64,000 nucleotides of DNA, from the NCBI GenBank assembly GCA_934875375.1, contig CAKXHL010000013.1:1-64000 (forward strand), given 5' to 3'. Numbering within the stretch: position 1 is the stretch's first letter; each line of letters opens with the position of its first letter. This DNA comes from an uncultured bacterium (GTDB lineage: Bacteria; Bacillota; Clostridia; Oscillospirales; Ruminococcaceae). Positions 42,649 to 52,150 of this stretch are shown here, one piece after another. The translations under genes and the position numbers were made by a program. Below the pieces are notes generated by a model. That model was not told the origin of the DNA and did no database searches. It worked only from the letters and a program-made list of their open reading frames with translations.

Positions 42649-45264
42649 CTATTTTAACATTCCTTTTAATTCAAATAAAATATTCAATGCTTCAATGGGC
42701 GTCAGCGTATTTAAGTCCACCCTTGCCAGTCTTTCTCGCAAAGTATCGTCTTTGGAAGAACCAAAAGTCAGTTGAACCGATTCTTCCACCGGCACTTTTT
42801 TCCGTTTTTCGCTTTTGGGCAAAGAAATCAATTCACCGTTTTCCAGCTGGGAAAGAATTTCGTGCGCCCGCTCAATGACCGATTCCGGAATACCCGCCAG
42901 CTTTGAAACTTCAATTCCATAGCTGTCATCCGCACCGCCGGGAACAATCCTTCTTAAAAAGGTGATTTCATCTCCGTGCTTCTTTACGGCGATATTATAG
43001 TTCTTCACAGAACTCAATACTGATTCCAAATCGGTCAATTCATGATAATGGGTGGCGAATAAAGTCTTAGCGCCAAGGCGGCGCTTATCGGCAATATATT
43101 CCAATACCGCCCGGGCAATGCTCATGCCATCAAAGGTGGAAGTTCCCCGCCCGATTTCGTCTAAAATGAGCAGGCTTTTGCTGGTAGCATTGGTTAGAAT
43201 ATGTGCCACCTCATTCATTTCCACCATAAAAGTGGACTGACCAGAAGTAAGATCGTCTGAAGCGCCCACCCGCGTGAAAATACCGTCCACCACACCAATC
43301 GACGCTGATGACGCAGGAACAAAAGATCCCAGCTGTGCCATCAACACGATCAGCGCGGTCTGCCGCATGTAAGTGGATTTTCCTGCCATATTGGGGCCGG
43401 TAATAATTGCAATCTGCCGGTCACTACGGTTTAAGTATGTATCATTGGCAACGAACGGCACGTCATTTAAAATTTCTTCTACCACGGGATGCCGCCCATC
43501 CTGAATTTTGATCTCATCAGAAAGATCTACCACAGGCCGTACATAACGGTTGCTAACCGCTACTCCCGCCAAAGAGCAAAATACATCCAATCGGGCAATT
43601 GCGTTGGATGTCCGCTGCGTTCTCACCAGCTGATCTGCCACATATTTTCTCGTTTCATCAAATAATGCCGCTTCTAACCGGAGAATCTTTTCCCCGGCAG
43701 TCATGATTTTATCTTCCAGTTCTTTGAGTTCCTGTGTGATATAACGTTCACAATTGGCGAGCGTTTGCTTCCGGATATACGTATCTGGCACTTCATTGAT
43801 AAAGGATTTGGATACCTCCAAATAATAACCAAATACGCGATTATATCCGATTTTCAAGGTGCGTATTCCTGTTTCTTCCTTTTCCCTCGCTTCAATTTTT
43901 GTAATATATTCCTTTGTATGCCCCACCAAATTTCGCAGCTCATCCAGTTCAGCATGATATCCCTCTTTGATGATACCACCGTCTTTTACCATCACCGGCG
44001 GATCGTCACAAATCGCTTTTTGCAAAAGCGATGCAACATCTTCAAGGGAATCAAGATTTTCATAAATTTCCCGCAAATACTGGCTTTTCACCGGCTCCAT
44101 CAACTGGCGAAGAGAGGGGATTTTTTCCGCGGTACTTTGCAGAGCCTTTAAATCTCTCGGGGTAGCATTTCCATAAACAACCTTTGTCATCAGGCGATCC
44201 AAATCAAAAATCCCGCCCAACGAAAAAATAATTTCCTGGCGCAAAATTCCTTCCCGATACAATTCTTCCACCGCATTGAGTCTTTTATTGATAATAGCCG
44301 GATTATTTAAAGGCTGCTCGATAAAGCTTTTTATCATCCTTTTCCCCATCGCGGTCCGCGTCTGATCCAACACCCACAATAAAGAACCCCGCTTTTCTCC
44401 CGTGCGCATGGTTTGGGTCAATTCCAGATTACGGCGGGCAATCAGGTCCAGATTCATGTATTGGTTTTCGTGATAAAACTGAATCGATAAAAGCCTTTCC
44501 AAACCGTTTTTCTGTGTTTGGGACAAATATTGAAGCATAGAGGAAACGGCCATTTGGCAATAAGGCTTATCGTCCAGAGAAATTTTTGCCAAATCTACCA
44601 CCGAAAAATGGCGCAGAATGATGCTTTCACTATCTTGGTAGCCCAAGTCTTTCTCATCCAATAAATTTGTTGAGCAATTCAGTTTGTCCTTTATAAATGC
44701 AAACACGCTTTTCTGTTCATGAAAATCTTTATTAAAAATCAACTCAGATGGGGAAAAACGCGCCAAATCATTGATTAGTTTTTCTCCGTAGTCTTTTTCA
44801 TTTAGCTGAGTTGCCTGAATTTCTCCCGTCGAAATATCTGCAAAACATAGTCCGTATCCATCCGGGCGGCAAAAAATACTGCCAATATAATTGTTAGATC
44901 CTTCATCCAGCATACTGGTCTCGATGATGGTACCTGGAGTAATGACCCGGATCACCTCTCGTTTTACCAAGCCTTTTGCTAAAGCCGGATCCTCCATTTG
45001 TTCACAGATTGCAACCTTATAGCCTTTTTTGATGAGCCGCTGGATATACGCTTCACAGCTGTGATACGGTATACCGCACATGGGTGCTCGTTCTTCCTGC
45101 CCGCAATCCCGTCCGGTAAGGGTCAATTCCAACTCTTTGGATGCCAGCTTGGCATCTTCAAAAAACATTTCATAAAAATCGCCCAGACGGAAAAATAGGA
45201 TTTGATCCTGATGCTTTTTCTTGATTGCAAAATATTGTTCCATCATCGGAGATAGTTTTGCCAT
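42649..45264 (-). CDS. mutS: DNA mismatch repair protein MutS
   Basis: An 871-residue MutS1. The N-terminal mismatch-recognition motif FFRLGDFYEMF (Phe-X-Glu type) lies near residue 24, and the C-terminal ATPase has Walker A GPNMAGKSTYMRQ near 615, followed by DEIGRGTSTFDG and ATHYHELT. A short C-terminal tail probably carries the tetramerisation region. The ATG follows GGAGGTAC. mutL starts 26 bases after its stop. Confidence 0.98.
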   Translation of the reverse strand: MAKLSPMMEQYFAIKKKHQDQILFFRLGDFYEMFFEDAKLASKELELTLTGRDCGQEERAPMCGIPYHSCEAYIQRLIKKGYKVAICEQMEDPALAKGLVKREVIRVITPGTIIETSMLDEGSNNYIGSIFCRPDGYGLCFADISTGEIQATQLNEKDYGEKLINDLARFSPSELIFNKDFHEQKSVFAFIKDKLNCSTNLLDEKDLGYQDSESIILRHFSVVDLAKISLDDKPYCQMAVSSMLQYLSQTQKNGLERLLSIQFYHENQYMNLDLIARRNLELTQTMRTGEKRGSLLWVLDQTRTAMGKRMIKSFIEQPLNNPAIINKRLNAVEELYREGILRQEIIFSLGGIFDLDRLMTKVVYGNATPRDLKALQSTAEKIPSLRQLMEPVKSQYLREIYENLDSLEDVASLLQKAICDDPPVMVKDGGIIKEGYHAELDELRNLVGHTKEYITKIEAREKEETGIRTLKIGYNRVFGYYLEVSKSFINEVPDTYIRKQTLANCERYITQELKELEDKIMTAGEKILRLEAALFDETRKYVADQLVRTQRTSNAIARLDVFCSLAGVAVSNRYVRPVVDLSDEIKIQDGRHPVVEEILNDVPFVANDTYLNRSDRQIAIITGPNMAGKSTYMRQTALIVLMAQLGSFVPASSASIGVVDGIFTRVGASDDLTSGQSTFMVEMNEVAHILTNATSKSLLILDEIGRGTSTFDGMSIARAVLEYIADKRRLGAKTLFATHYHELTDLESVLSSVKNYNIAVKKHGDEITFLRRIVPGGADDSYGIEVSKLAGIPESVIERAHEILSQLENGELISLPKSEKRKKVPVEESVQLTFGSSKDDTLRERLARVDLNTLTPIEALNILFELKGMLK

Positions 45265-45329
45265 CCGTGTACCTCCATTTTTATATGAGAAGCCGCACCG
45301 GGAAATTCGGCGCGGCTCATAACATCATT

Positions 45330-45737
45330 CTAATTGCAGCCACCGCAGGTTGAGCAGCTTCCGGTGCAGGAAACATCGGACATTTCCACCGAATCCGGAT
45401 CTTCTCCATTCACACTCATTACCAAAATACGGTTAATATAGTTCATCATAGAATCTACTTCTTTTTTTGCCCCATTGTAAACGACCATTTTGGGATAAGA
45501 CATGATTTTTTGATACAATTCTTTGATTTCACGGTCCAGTTGGTTTAGTTTTTCTTGATCTTTGTCTGCTTTTTGTACTTCCTGATTCAGAGAAACTCTT
45601 TTCAGATTGAATTCACCGATCATATCCTGCAAAGCTTGGTCTTCATCATTGGACTGTGTTGCCAAACGAAGTGCCAGATAGCGGTCATCTTCCTGAATTG
45701 CTTTTCCTAATTCTCTCGCCATTTTAATAATATCCAT
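45330..45737 (-). CDS. YlbF/YmcA-family protein with Cys-rich tail
   Basis: A 135-residue helical protein of the Com_YlbF family, which in Bacillus forms the Ric (YlbF-YmcA-YaaT) complex affecting competence, sporulation and RNase Y. Helical core: MARELGKAIQEDDRYLALR ... LNQLDREIKELYQKIMSYP. The last 12 residues hold five cysteines (SCTGSCSTCGGC), a likely Fe-S or metal site; the Bacillus complex binds [4Fe-4S] clusters. It lies just downstream of miaB, as ymcA does in Bacillus. The ATG has AGGAGG upstream. Confidence 0.88.
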   Translation of the reverse strand: MDIIKMARELGKAIQEDDRYLALRLATQSNDEDQALQDMIGEFNLKRVSLNQEVQKADKDQEKLNQLDREIKELYQKIMSYPKMVVYNGAKKEVDSMMNYINRILVMSVNGEDPDSVEMSDVSCTGSCSTCGGCN

Positions 45738-45848
45738 TTTCTTTTCCTCCTAAAAAATTCCGTTCTTTACGGATTTTGCAGATTTTTCACCTAATAAGGT
45801 CGTTTAAAATTTTTGCCCGAAACAGTTTTCACAAAAATAGTCTCCCTT

Positions 45849-47267
45849 TTACTTCTGTCTTTCTCCAATCACGCCCCAGTTATGCGCTTCGGTAATTTGA
45901 ACATTGACCATCTGCCCAATAACAGAGGCATCACCTGGAAATTCCACTGTGATGTTTCCGCCGCTTTTGCCGCTTACACGCCCCGTTCCTTCTTTTGCAA
46001 GCCCATCTACCAGAACCTGCTGGACCGTACCGATCATCTTCTCGCAGCGTTTCTGGCCAATTTCGCTCTGAACAGCCAAAAGTTCTCGAAACCATTTGGA
46101 CTTTTCGTCTGCTGGAACCGGATCATCCATCTGAGCCGCTTTTGTACCAACCCGCTTGGAATAAATAAAAGTAAATAGAAAGTCGTACTCCACTTTGCGG
46201 ATCAAATTCAAAGTTGCACAGAAATCTTCGTAAGTTTCACCCGGAAATCCAACGATAATATCGCTGGATAAGGTCAAATCCGGTATTTTTTTCTTTGCGT
46301 ATTCAATCAATCCCAGATACTTTTCTATATCATAACAACGGTTCATCTGGCTCAGAATCCGATTAGAACCACTTTGCACAGGCAAATGAATATGATGGCA
46401 CAATTTATTACTTTGTGCGATCGTGTCGATCATTTCACGTGTGCAGTCTTTTGGATGGGAAGTCATAAAACGAACACGAAAATCCCCTTCCACTGCATCC
46501 ACCTGCTGAAGCAGCTGTGTAAAATTGATGGATTCTTCCAGCCCTTTCCCGTAGGAATTGACATTTTGCCCTAACAGCATAATCTCTTTGTATCCCTGCG
46601 CCACGAGCTGCCGGACCTCATCCAAAATTCTCTCGGGGCGGCGGCTTCTCTCCCGTCCTCGGACATATGGGACAACACAATAAGTACAGAAATTATCGCA
46701 GCCATACATAATGGGCAGCCAAGCTTTTACAGTTCCATCTCGGCGAATCGGCATATCCTCAACGATAAATCCATCATGCGGTTCAATTTCCTCCACATGC
46801 TTTTGCCCTCTTAGCCGCTTTTCCAGCATGAACGGCAGAAGATGAGAAGCGTGCGTACCAAAAATCAAATCCACATAAGGATAGCTTTCCCGGATTTTTT
46901 TCGCCACATGCTCCTGCTGCATCATACAGCCGCACAGCCCAATAATCAGATTAGGATTTGTCTTTTTATAACGTTTTAAGTTTCCTACATTGCCATAAAT
47001 ACGAAATTCCGCGTTCTCTCGGACTGCACAGGTATTAAAGATGATGCAATCAGCTTCTGATTCCTGATTGGTAAAACCATATCCCATTTCTGCCAGCATT
47101 CCACGAATCTTTTCACCATCAGAAATATTTTGCTGGCAACCATAGCTGTGGGTAAAAGCAAGCGGTTGTCTGTTCGGATACCGGTCCAACAGCAGCTTTC
47201 GCACTTCTTCCATCGCTTTTTCCTGTTGAATCAAATCCGATTTTGTCAGCTCTATTCTTTCACTCAT
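45849..47267 (-). CDS. miaB: tRNA methylthiotransferase MiaB
   Basis: A radical-SAM enzyme that adds a methylthio group to i6A37 of tRNA. The N-terminal UPF0004 domain has its three cluster cysteines in YGCQQN, NTCAVRENA and LCGCMMQQE; the radical-SAM triad is CDNFCTYCVVPYVRG; a TRAM domain forms the C-terminus (QVLVDGLAKEGTGRVSGKSGGNI). With the ATG at 47267 (GGAGGAAGTC upstream) it has 472 residues. It opens the long co-directional run and works on the product of MiaA encoded further down. Confidence 0.97.
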   Translation of the reverse strand: MSERIELTKSDLIQQEKAMEEVRKLLLDRYPNRQPLAFTHSYGCQQNISDGEKIRGMLAEMGYGFTNQESEADCIIFNTCAVRENAEFRIYGNVGNLKRYKKTNPNLIIGLCGCMMQQEHVAKKIRESYPYVDLIFGTHASHLLPFMLEKRLRGQKHVEEIEPHDGFIVEDMPIRRDGTVKAWLPIMYGCDNFCTYCVVPYVRGRERSRRPERILDEVRQLVAQGYKEIMLLGQNVNSYGKGLEESINFTQLLQQVDAVEGDFRVRFMTSHPKDCTREMIDTIAQSNKLCHHIHLPVQSGSNRILSQMNRCYDIEKYLGLIEYAKKKIPDLTLSSDIIVGFPGETYEDFCATLNLIRKVEYDFLFTFIYSKRVGTKAAQMDDPVPADEKSKWFRELLAVQSEIGQKRCEKMIGTVQQVLVDGLAKEGTGRVSGKSGGNITVEFPGDASVIGQMVNVQITEAHNWGVIGERQK

Positions 47268-47419
47268 GACTTCCTCCAAAGATCCAATCGTATCATTACT
47301 TTCACAAAGTTCACTGGATATATGTTCTATAAAAATATCATTTCGATTTTACAGCTGAAGTTTCTTCATTATTTTTTTCAGCGTTAAAAGCCCTGATTTT
47401 TATTTGCAGCATAAAAAAT

Positions 47420-47448
47420 ATTATACCTTATCGCTGGGAAATCGTCAA
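47420..47448 (-). promoter_or_regulatory. Promoter of the miaB-mutS-mutL run
   Basis: Minus strand TTGACG (47443-47448), exact 17-bp spacer, perfect TATAAT (47420-47425). It leaves a 5' leader of about 140 bases before miaB, in which I see no known riboswitch. Confidence 0.82.
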
Positions 47449-47452
47449 CGAA

Positions 47453-47482
47453 AAAGGAGACTTTCCAAAAGCCGATTGTCTC
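47453..47482 (-). terminator. Weak terminator-like hairpin
   Basis: Directly after the AI-2E permease stop, GAGAC and GTCTC arms with partly paired interiors are followed by TTTTT on the minus strand. The stem is imperfect, so this is tentative. Confidence 0.35.
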
Positions 47483-48676
47483 TTATAAAAGAGGATGTTC
47501 TTCAGATGCATAGCTCTTTGTATCCGTGGGCATATTTTTTCGCTCCAACCGCCCTTCCATCCAAATTTTAAAGATGGAATAAATAACGGCAAAAGTAGGT
47601 ACCCCTACAAACATTCCAAAAACGCCGAAATACCCGCCGAACAGTAAAATGGAAAAAATAACCCAAAAGGCTGGCATGCCAATGGAGTCCCCCAAGATGC
47701 GGGGACCGAGAATATTCCCATCGAATTGCTGCAGACAGATGACAAAAAACACAAACCACAACGCTTTTATCGGATCAATCAAGAAAACAATCAACGCGGA
47801 AGGCACCGCCCCGATGATTGGTCCAAAATACGGAATGACGTTGGTTACACCTACAATTACACTAACCAACATTGCCATAGGCATTCGGAACAAAGACATT
47901 CCAACAAAACATAAAATGCCGATGATAAGAGAGTCCAGCAACTTTCCGGAAATAAAGCCGCTGAAAATTCGATTACTTGTATGGGTCACATCAACCAAAC
48001 GCTTTACAAAATCTTCCGGGAACAATGCATAAAGCGCTTTTTTAATCTGAGCCAAAAAGCGCTCTTTGCCAAAGAGAAAATAAATCGAAATAATCACGCC
48101 AAGAATCAAATTGGTAAGGCCGGTAGTCAAATTTTTGGTTGCATTTAATACCATCGGCAGCGAAGCGGATAACCAGCTATAAAAAGCCTCCAGAATCGCC
48201 TGGGCCGATTCATTGATTTTTTTCAGCGTTTTTTGGAAGAGTTCTTCTTTTGGAAGCATCTCAAACAGACTATTTAACCATCCTGTTACTCTCCCCAAAT
48301 AGTCGGAAAGGTTCGATACAATTCCTGCAATACTGGCAGTAACCTGCGGAATAACCACCGAAAGAAAAATGCCAATGACCAAAAATGCCACTATATAAGT
48401 TGAAAAAACAGAAAGCCCTTTATTCCATTTCGGCGAAAGCTTTTCCCGGCTGATACGCCCCCATATTTTTTTTTCAAAAAATCGCTCCACCGGATTTAAC
48501 ACAAAAGCAATGGAGAAGCCGTAAATAACAGGCAGCAATATGCCGATTAACTGCCGGAACGCCGCCTTGTAAGAAGTAAAATTATGCAACACATTATAGC
48601 ATACCAGCGATGCAATAACGACCAGGACTGCATAAACCGCTATTGTAGTGTATTTTCGATTCCAGTCAATTTTCAA
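47483..48676 (-). CDS. AI-2E family transporter
   Basis: A 397-residue membrane protein of the AI-2E exporter (UPF0118/PerM) family with about eight helices. Family landmarks: LLPVIYGFSIAFVLNPVERFFEK near the start, FISGKLLDSLIIGILCFVGM in the middle, and VGVTNVIPYFGPIIGAVPSALI. Members export autoinducer-2 or act as Na+(Li+)/H+ antiporters; the substrate here is open. The start is TTG, preceded by AAGGGGCGG. It has its own stretch between the ABC-F gene and the miaB promoter. Confidence 0.9.
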   Translation of the reverse strand: MKIDWNRKYTTIAVYAVLVVIASLVCYNVLHNFTSYKAAFRQLIGILLPVIYGFSIAFVLNPVERFFEKKIWGRISREKLSPKWNKGLSVFSTYIVAFLVIGIFLSVVIPQVTASIAGIVSNLSDYLGRVTGWLNSLFEMLPKEELFQKTLKKINESAQAILEAFYSWLSASLPMVLNATKNLTTGLTNLILGVIISIYFLFGKERFLAQIKKALYALFPEDFVKRLVDVTHTSNRIFSGFISGKLLDSLIIGILCFVGMSLFRMPMAMLVSVIVGVTNVIPYFGPIIGAVPSALIVFLIDPIKALWFVFFVICLQQFDGNILGPRILGDSIGMPAFWVIFSILLFGGYFGVFGMFVGVPTFAVIYSIFKIWMEGRLERKNMPTDTKSYASEEHPLL

Positions 48677-48766
48677 AATGATACCGCCCCTTTTCTTTCG
48701 ATTGTATTAACCAGTCATGGATAAAAACAATATTCTATCTCTCCAAAGCATCCACTTAAGACTATA

Positions 48767-50692
48767 CTATTCGCTTAATTGTACCCATTCCTCCATAATA
48801 AGGGAAAGATTCTGTCTCTTTTCCTCCAATTCTTTGCATTTTTCACCCATCAAAATATAGTTCTCATATATTTCAGGCAGAGTTATCTCCTGCTCCAGCT
48901 GTTGAATCTGGCTTTCTTTTTCCGCAATCCTTGTTTCCAGATCTTTTAAACGCTGCCGCCGTTTGACCTCTTCATTTTTTTGCTGACGGGTTCGATACCC
49001 CCCTGATGAAACAGCTTTTGCTGAAACAGATGCTTGTACCTGCTGTTGAACTGCCGCTTTTGCCCGCCGACGGTCTTTCTCCGCAAAATAATCATCATAT
49101 CCACCTTTATAGGTTTCTACGCCGATACCGGTAAATTCTATAATGAAATCCGGTATTTTATTGAGCATATAACGGTCGTGGGATACCATCAGCAGCGTAC
49201 CCTCATATTCCTGCAGCGCTTCTTCCAGCACTTCTTTTGACGGAAGATCCAGATGGTTGGTCGGTTCATCCAACAAAAGAACATTGCCATGTTGCAGCAT
49301 TAATATGGCAAAAGCGAGTTTTGCCTTTTCGCCACCGGAAAGCACCGACACTCTTTTATATACCGCTTCGCCTGTTAGAAGAACACTTCCTAAAATACTG
49401 CGAATATCGTGTTCTGTCATCTGAGGATACCTGGACCACATCTCTTCCAGAGCCGTATGATTTGGGTTCAGCCCTTTTAATTCCTGTTCGTAATAAGCGA
49501 TTTTTACATTTTTCCCCCAATAAAAGGCTCCTGAATCGATGGGAATCTGCTTTAAAATCGCTTTGAGAAAGCTGGACTTTCCCACACCATTGGCACCAAT
49601 GATTGCGATTTTACTTCCACGCTCCACATGAAGGTTAATGCCGCTAGCCAACCGCTTTCGATTCGGCTCTTCCCCCACGGAAAGGGACAGATTTTCTACC
49701 AGCAGCACATCCTTGACCGGCTCCCTGTCATACGAAAAAGAAAGGCGGGCTGTTTTTAGATCTCCCTGCGGCTTTTCTACCCGTTCCATCCTTTCCAACG
49801 CAGCAATACGGCTTTGCGCCCGCTTGGTTGTTGAAGCTCGAACCAAATTGCGTGCTACAAAGTCCTCCATTGCTGCAATTTCTTGCTGCTGCAGGTCGTA
49901 TTCTTTCTGCTGCCGGTCCCGCCTTTCTCTTTTTAAAACAATATATTTAGAATAATTTCCTTTATAGGTTCCTAATTTATGCCGTTCCACTTCCCAAATC
50001 CCGGAAACCAGTTTATCCAGGAAATACCGATCATGCGATACCAGCAAAAGCGCGCCACGATAGCCGGAAAGATAATCCTCCAGCCAGGTCAGCGTTTTAA
50101 AATCCAAATGATTGGTCGGCTCATCCAAAATCAGCAGTGTCGGCTGTTCCAGTAAAAGCTTGGCCAAAGCCAAACGGGTCTTTTCCCCTCCGGAAAGGGT
50201 ATGGATAATCGTTTCCACCGGTTTATCGGAAAAACCCATTCCGTTGAGAATGGTACGAATTTTTACGTCTACCAAATATCCTTCTGCTTTGCTAAACCGC
50301 TCATCCAGCACCGCATATTCTTCTGCTAATGCGCGATAAGTATTGCCCTCATGATCTATATTTAAGCCAGCCATCTCTTGCTCTAGCCGCCGCAACCGCT
50401 GTTCCATCTCCAAAATCGGCTGAAAGACACTGCGCATTTCTTCCCAAATTGTATTCTCGCTGGACAAACCGCTGTTTTGGCGTAAAAACCCAATCGTTGC
50501 ACCGTTAGCAATAGAAATGACACCCGTATCCGGATGTAAATCTCCCACAATCAGGTTTAACAAAGTAGATTTACCAGCCCCATTTACACCGATTAAACCT
50601 ATACGGTCGTTGTCTTCGATTTTTGCGGTAATATCTTGCAGCACCACATTGGCGCCAAAACTTTTATTCACTTGCTCGATTGAAAGTACCAT
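48767..50692 (-). CDS. ABC-F family ATPase
   Basis: A soluble protein with two ABC ATPase domains and no membrane segment, 641 residues, close in length to Bacillus YdiF. Walker A motifs are GVNGAGKST (near 36) and GANGVGKSS (near 356); signatures are LSGGEKTRLALAKLLL and LSGGEKAKLAFAILML. The inter-domain linker (about 240-300) is the P-site tRNA-interaction motif region, and a C-terminal coiled coil spans about 560-635. ABC-F proteins act on ribosomes; whether this one protects against antibiotics is not visible. It is divergent from the aro operon. Confidence 0.94.
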   Translation of the reverse strand: MVLSIEQVNKSFGANVVLQDITAKIEDNDRIGLIGVNGAGKSTLLNLIVGDLHPDTGVISIANGATIGFLRQNSGLSSENTIWEEMRSVFQPILEMEQRLRRLEQEMAGLNIDHEGNTYRALAEEYAVLDERFSKAEGYLVDVKIRTILNGMGFSDKPVETIIHTLSGGEKTRLALAKLLLEQPTLLILDEPTNHLDFKTLTWLEDYLSGYRGALLLVSHDRYFLDKLVSGIWEVERHKLGTYKGNYSKYIVLKRERRDRQQKEYDLQQQEIAAMEDFVARNLVRASTTKRAQSRIAALERMERVEKPQGDLKTARLSFSYDREPVKDVLLVENLSLSVGEEPNRKRLASGINLHVERGSKIAIIGANGVGKSSFLKAILKQIPIDSGAFYWGKNVKIAYYEQELKGLNPNHTALEEMWSRYPQMTEHDIRSILGSVLLTGEAVYKRVSVLSGGEKAKLAFAILMLQHGNVLLLDEPTNHLDLPSKEVLEEALQEYEGTLLMVSHDRYMLNKIPDFIIEFTGIGVETYKGGYDDYFAEKDRRRAKAAVQQQVQASVSAKAVSSGGYRTRQQKNEEVKRRQRLKDLETRIAEKESQIQQLEQEITLPEIYENYILMGEKCKELEEKRQNLSLIMEEWVQLSE

Positions 50693-50760
50693 AACATTAT
50701 ATCCTTTTATCCAGACGTTGTTTTCATTTTATCATATCCGCTTTTTTTCAGCAACAGATA

Positions 50761-50789
50761 TTGACAAACATATTTCTCATGATTATTCT
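50761..50789 (+). promoter_or_regulatory. Promoter of the aroBAC operon
   Basis: TTGACA (50761-50766), exact 17-bp spacer, TATTCT (50784-50789). The transcript would begin near 50796, right at an AAAGGAG, and carry about 290 bases of leader before aroB. Confidence 0.8.
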
Positions 50790-50806
50790 TACTTTAAAGG
50801 AGCAAA

Positions 50807-50869
50807 ATGGTATTAGCCGGTACCTATCAGTATCGGCTTTTTTCGATAGAACTCAGCAGATTGCAATAG
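50807..50869 (+). CDS. Putative leader peptide upstream of aroB
   Basis: A 20-codon ORF with AAAGGAG four bases before its ATG. The product reads MVLAGTYQYR then LFSIELSRLQ; Tyr-Gln-Tyr and a nearby Phe codon occur in the middle. It overlaps a terminator-like hairpin, so translation could affect readthrough into aroBAC. Tyr/Phe enrichment is modest; whether it is translated is unproven. Confidence 0.45.
   Translation: MVLAGTYQYRLFSIELSRLQ
50815..50843 (+). terminator. Terminator-like hairpin in the aroB leader
   Basis: Stem AGCCGGTAC (50815-50823) with GTATCGGCT (50830-50838, one G/T pair), six-base loop, then T6. The upstream gene is divergent, so no plus-strand gene needs ending here; an attenuator is the simplest reading. 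Further on, GTGCCG/CGGCAC and an overlapping GCAGT/ACTGC pairing (50895-50935) are mutually exclusive. Confidence 0.6.
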
Positions 50870-51088
50870 AATTTTGCCTCATGAAAAATTAGTGGGCAGT
50901 TAAGTGCCGATATGCATCTACTGCTCCTCACCGGCACCAAAAGCTGTCTTGCGCGTGTCCATAAATGCCATTACATGCAGATGACTGTGTAGAAAATAAG
51001 AGCCTTATTTGGGCCTCATAAAATTCGGTTTTCTTCTATCCTTGCTAAACAGGGAGAAGTGTGCATAAAAACAGATGGAGGAATCGCA

Positions 51089-52150
51089 ATGAACTGTATT
51101 CAAGTCAATACTGGTACTCCTTATCAAGTACTGATCCGGCGCGGTATTCTGCAGGACGCAGGAGAAGAAGTGAAAAAGGTAAAACCCTATGCGCGGTTAG
51201 CTGTTGTGACCGATTCTAATGTCTCCCCTTTATACTTAAGAAATCTTTTAGATTCTTTGGAGCGGGCCGGATACAAAAATATTCTATCTTTTACAATGGC
51301 AGCGGGCGAAGATACAAAATCTTTGGGAAATGCCGGACTTTTGTATCAGCTTTTGTCCCAAGCAAAAATTTCCCGTGACTGTTGCCTGATTGCTTTAGGC
51401 GGCGGTGTTATCGGGGATTTAACCGGGTTTGTCGCTTCAACCTACCTGCGTGGTATTCCTTACATCCAAATTCCTACCACCCTTCTGGCACAGGTAGATT
51501 CTTCTGTCGGCGGGAAAACAGCTGTAAATCTGTCAACCGGCAAAAACCTTGTGGGAACTTTTTGGCAGCCATCCCTTGTCTTGTGTGACCCAGATACTTT
51601 GTCTACCCTGCCGCAGGACGTGTTCGCTGATGGAATCGCCGAAGCAATCAAGTGCGGTATGATCAGGGATTCTGTACTTTTTGATTTGTTAGCTCATCAA
51701 GATCCTCAGGATTATCTGGAGGAAATCATCAGTCGTTGTATTTCTATTAAACGGGACGTGGTAGAAAAAGATGAACACGATACCGGAGAACGGATGCTTT
51801 TAAATTTTGGCCACACCATGGGGCACGCTGTAGAAAACCGGATGCAATACCAACAGCGGCATGGCCAATGTGTAGCAGTAGGAATGGTGATGATCATCCG
51901 CGCTCAGGTTGCCGCTGGCATGCTGTCTTCATCCGTATTGGAAAGCCTTTTGCAGATATGCAAAAAATACCATTTGCCTATTTCCTGCCCTGCCCGTTGG
52001 AAAGATTTGTTCGAAATATGCCGCCAGGATAAAAAGAGTACAACCAAGGGAATCCATGCCATTTTGCTTCATGACATTGGAGACAGTTATATTCAGGATT
52101 TCTCTTTCGAAAAATTTGAAACTTTTATCCAAGGCGGTGACAGAAAATGA
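51089..52150 (+). CDS. aroB: 3-dehydroquinate synthase
   Basis: The second enzyme of the shikimate pathway: it cyclises DAHP to 3-dehydroquinate with NAD+ and a divalent metal. The 353-residue protein shows ALGGGVIGDLTGFVASTYLRG near 100, the PTTLLAQVDSSVGGKTAVN active-site lysine block, and the metal histidines in LNFGHTMGHAVE and RHGQCVAVGM. The ATG at 51089 follows GGAGGAATC; the open frame starts earlier at 51059 without support. It is the first gene of aroB-aroA-aroC. Confidence 0.97.
   Translation: MNCIQVNTGTPYQVLIRRGILQDAGEEVKKVKPYARLAVVTDSNVSPLYLRNLLDSLERAGYKNILSFTMAAGEDTKSLGNAGLLYQLLSQAKISRDCCLIALGGGVIGDLTGFVASTYLRGIPYIQIPTTLLAQVDSSVGGKTAVNLSTGKNLVGTFWQPSLVLCDPDTLSTLPQDVFADGIAEAIKCGMIRDSVLFDLLAHQDPQDYLEEIISRCISIKRDVVEKDEHDTGERMLLNFGHTMGHAVENRMQYQQRHGQCVAVGMVMIIRAQVAAGMLSSSVLESLLQICKKYHLPISCPARWKDLFEICRQDKKSTTKGIHAILLHDIGDSYIQDFSFEKFETFIQGGDRK

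Noticed and set aside
51000..51088. A T-box before aroB.
   Set aside because: The required TGGNACCGCG sequence is absent from the leader.
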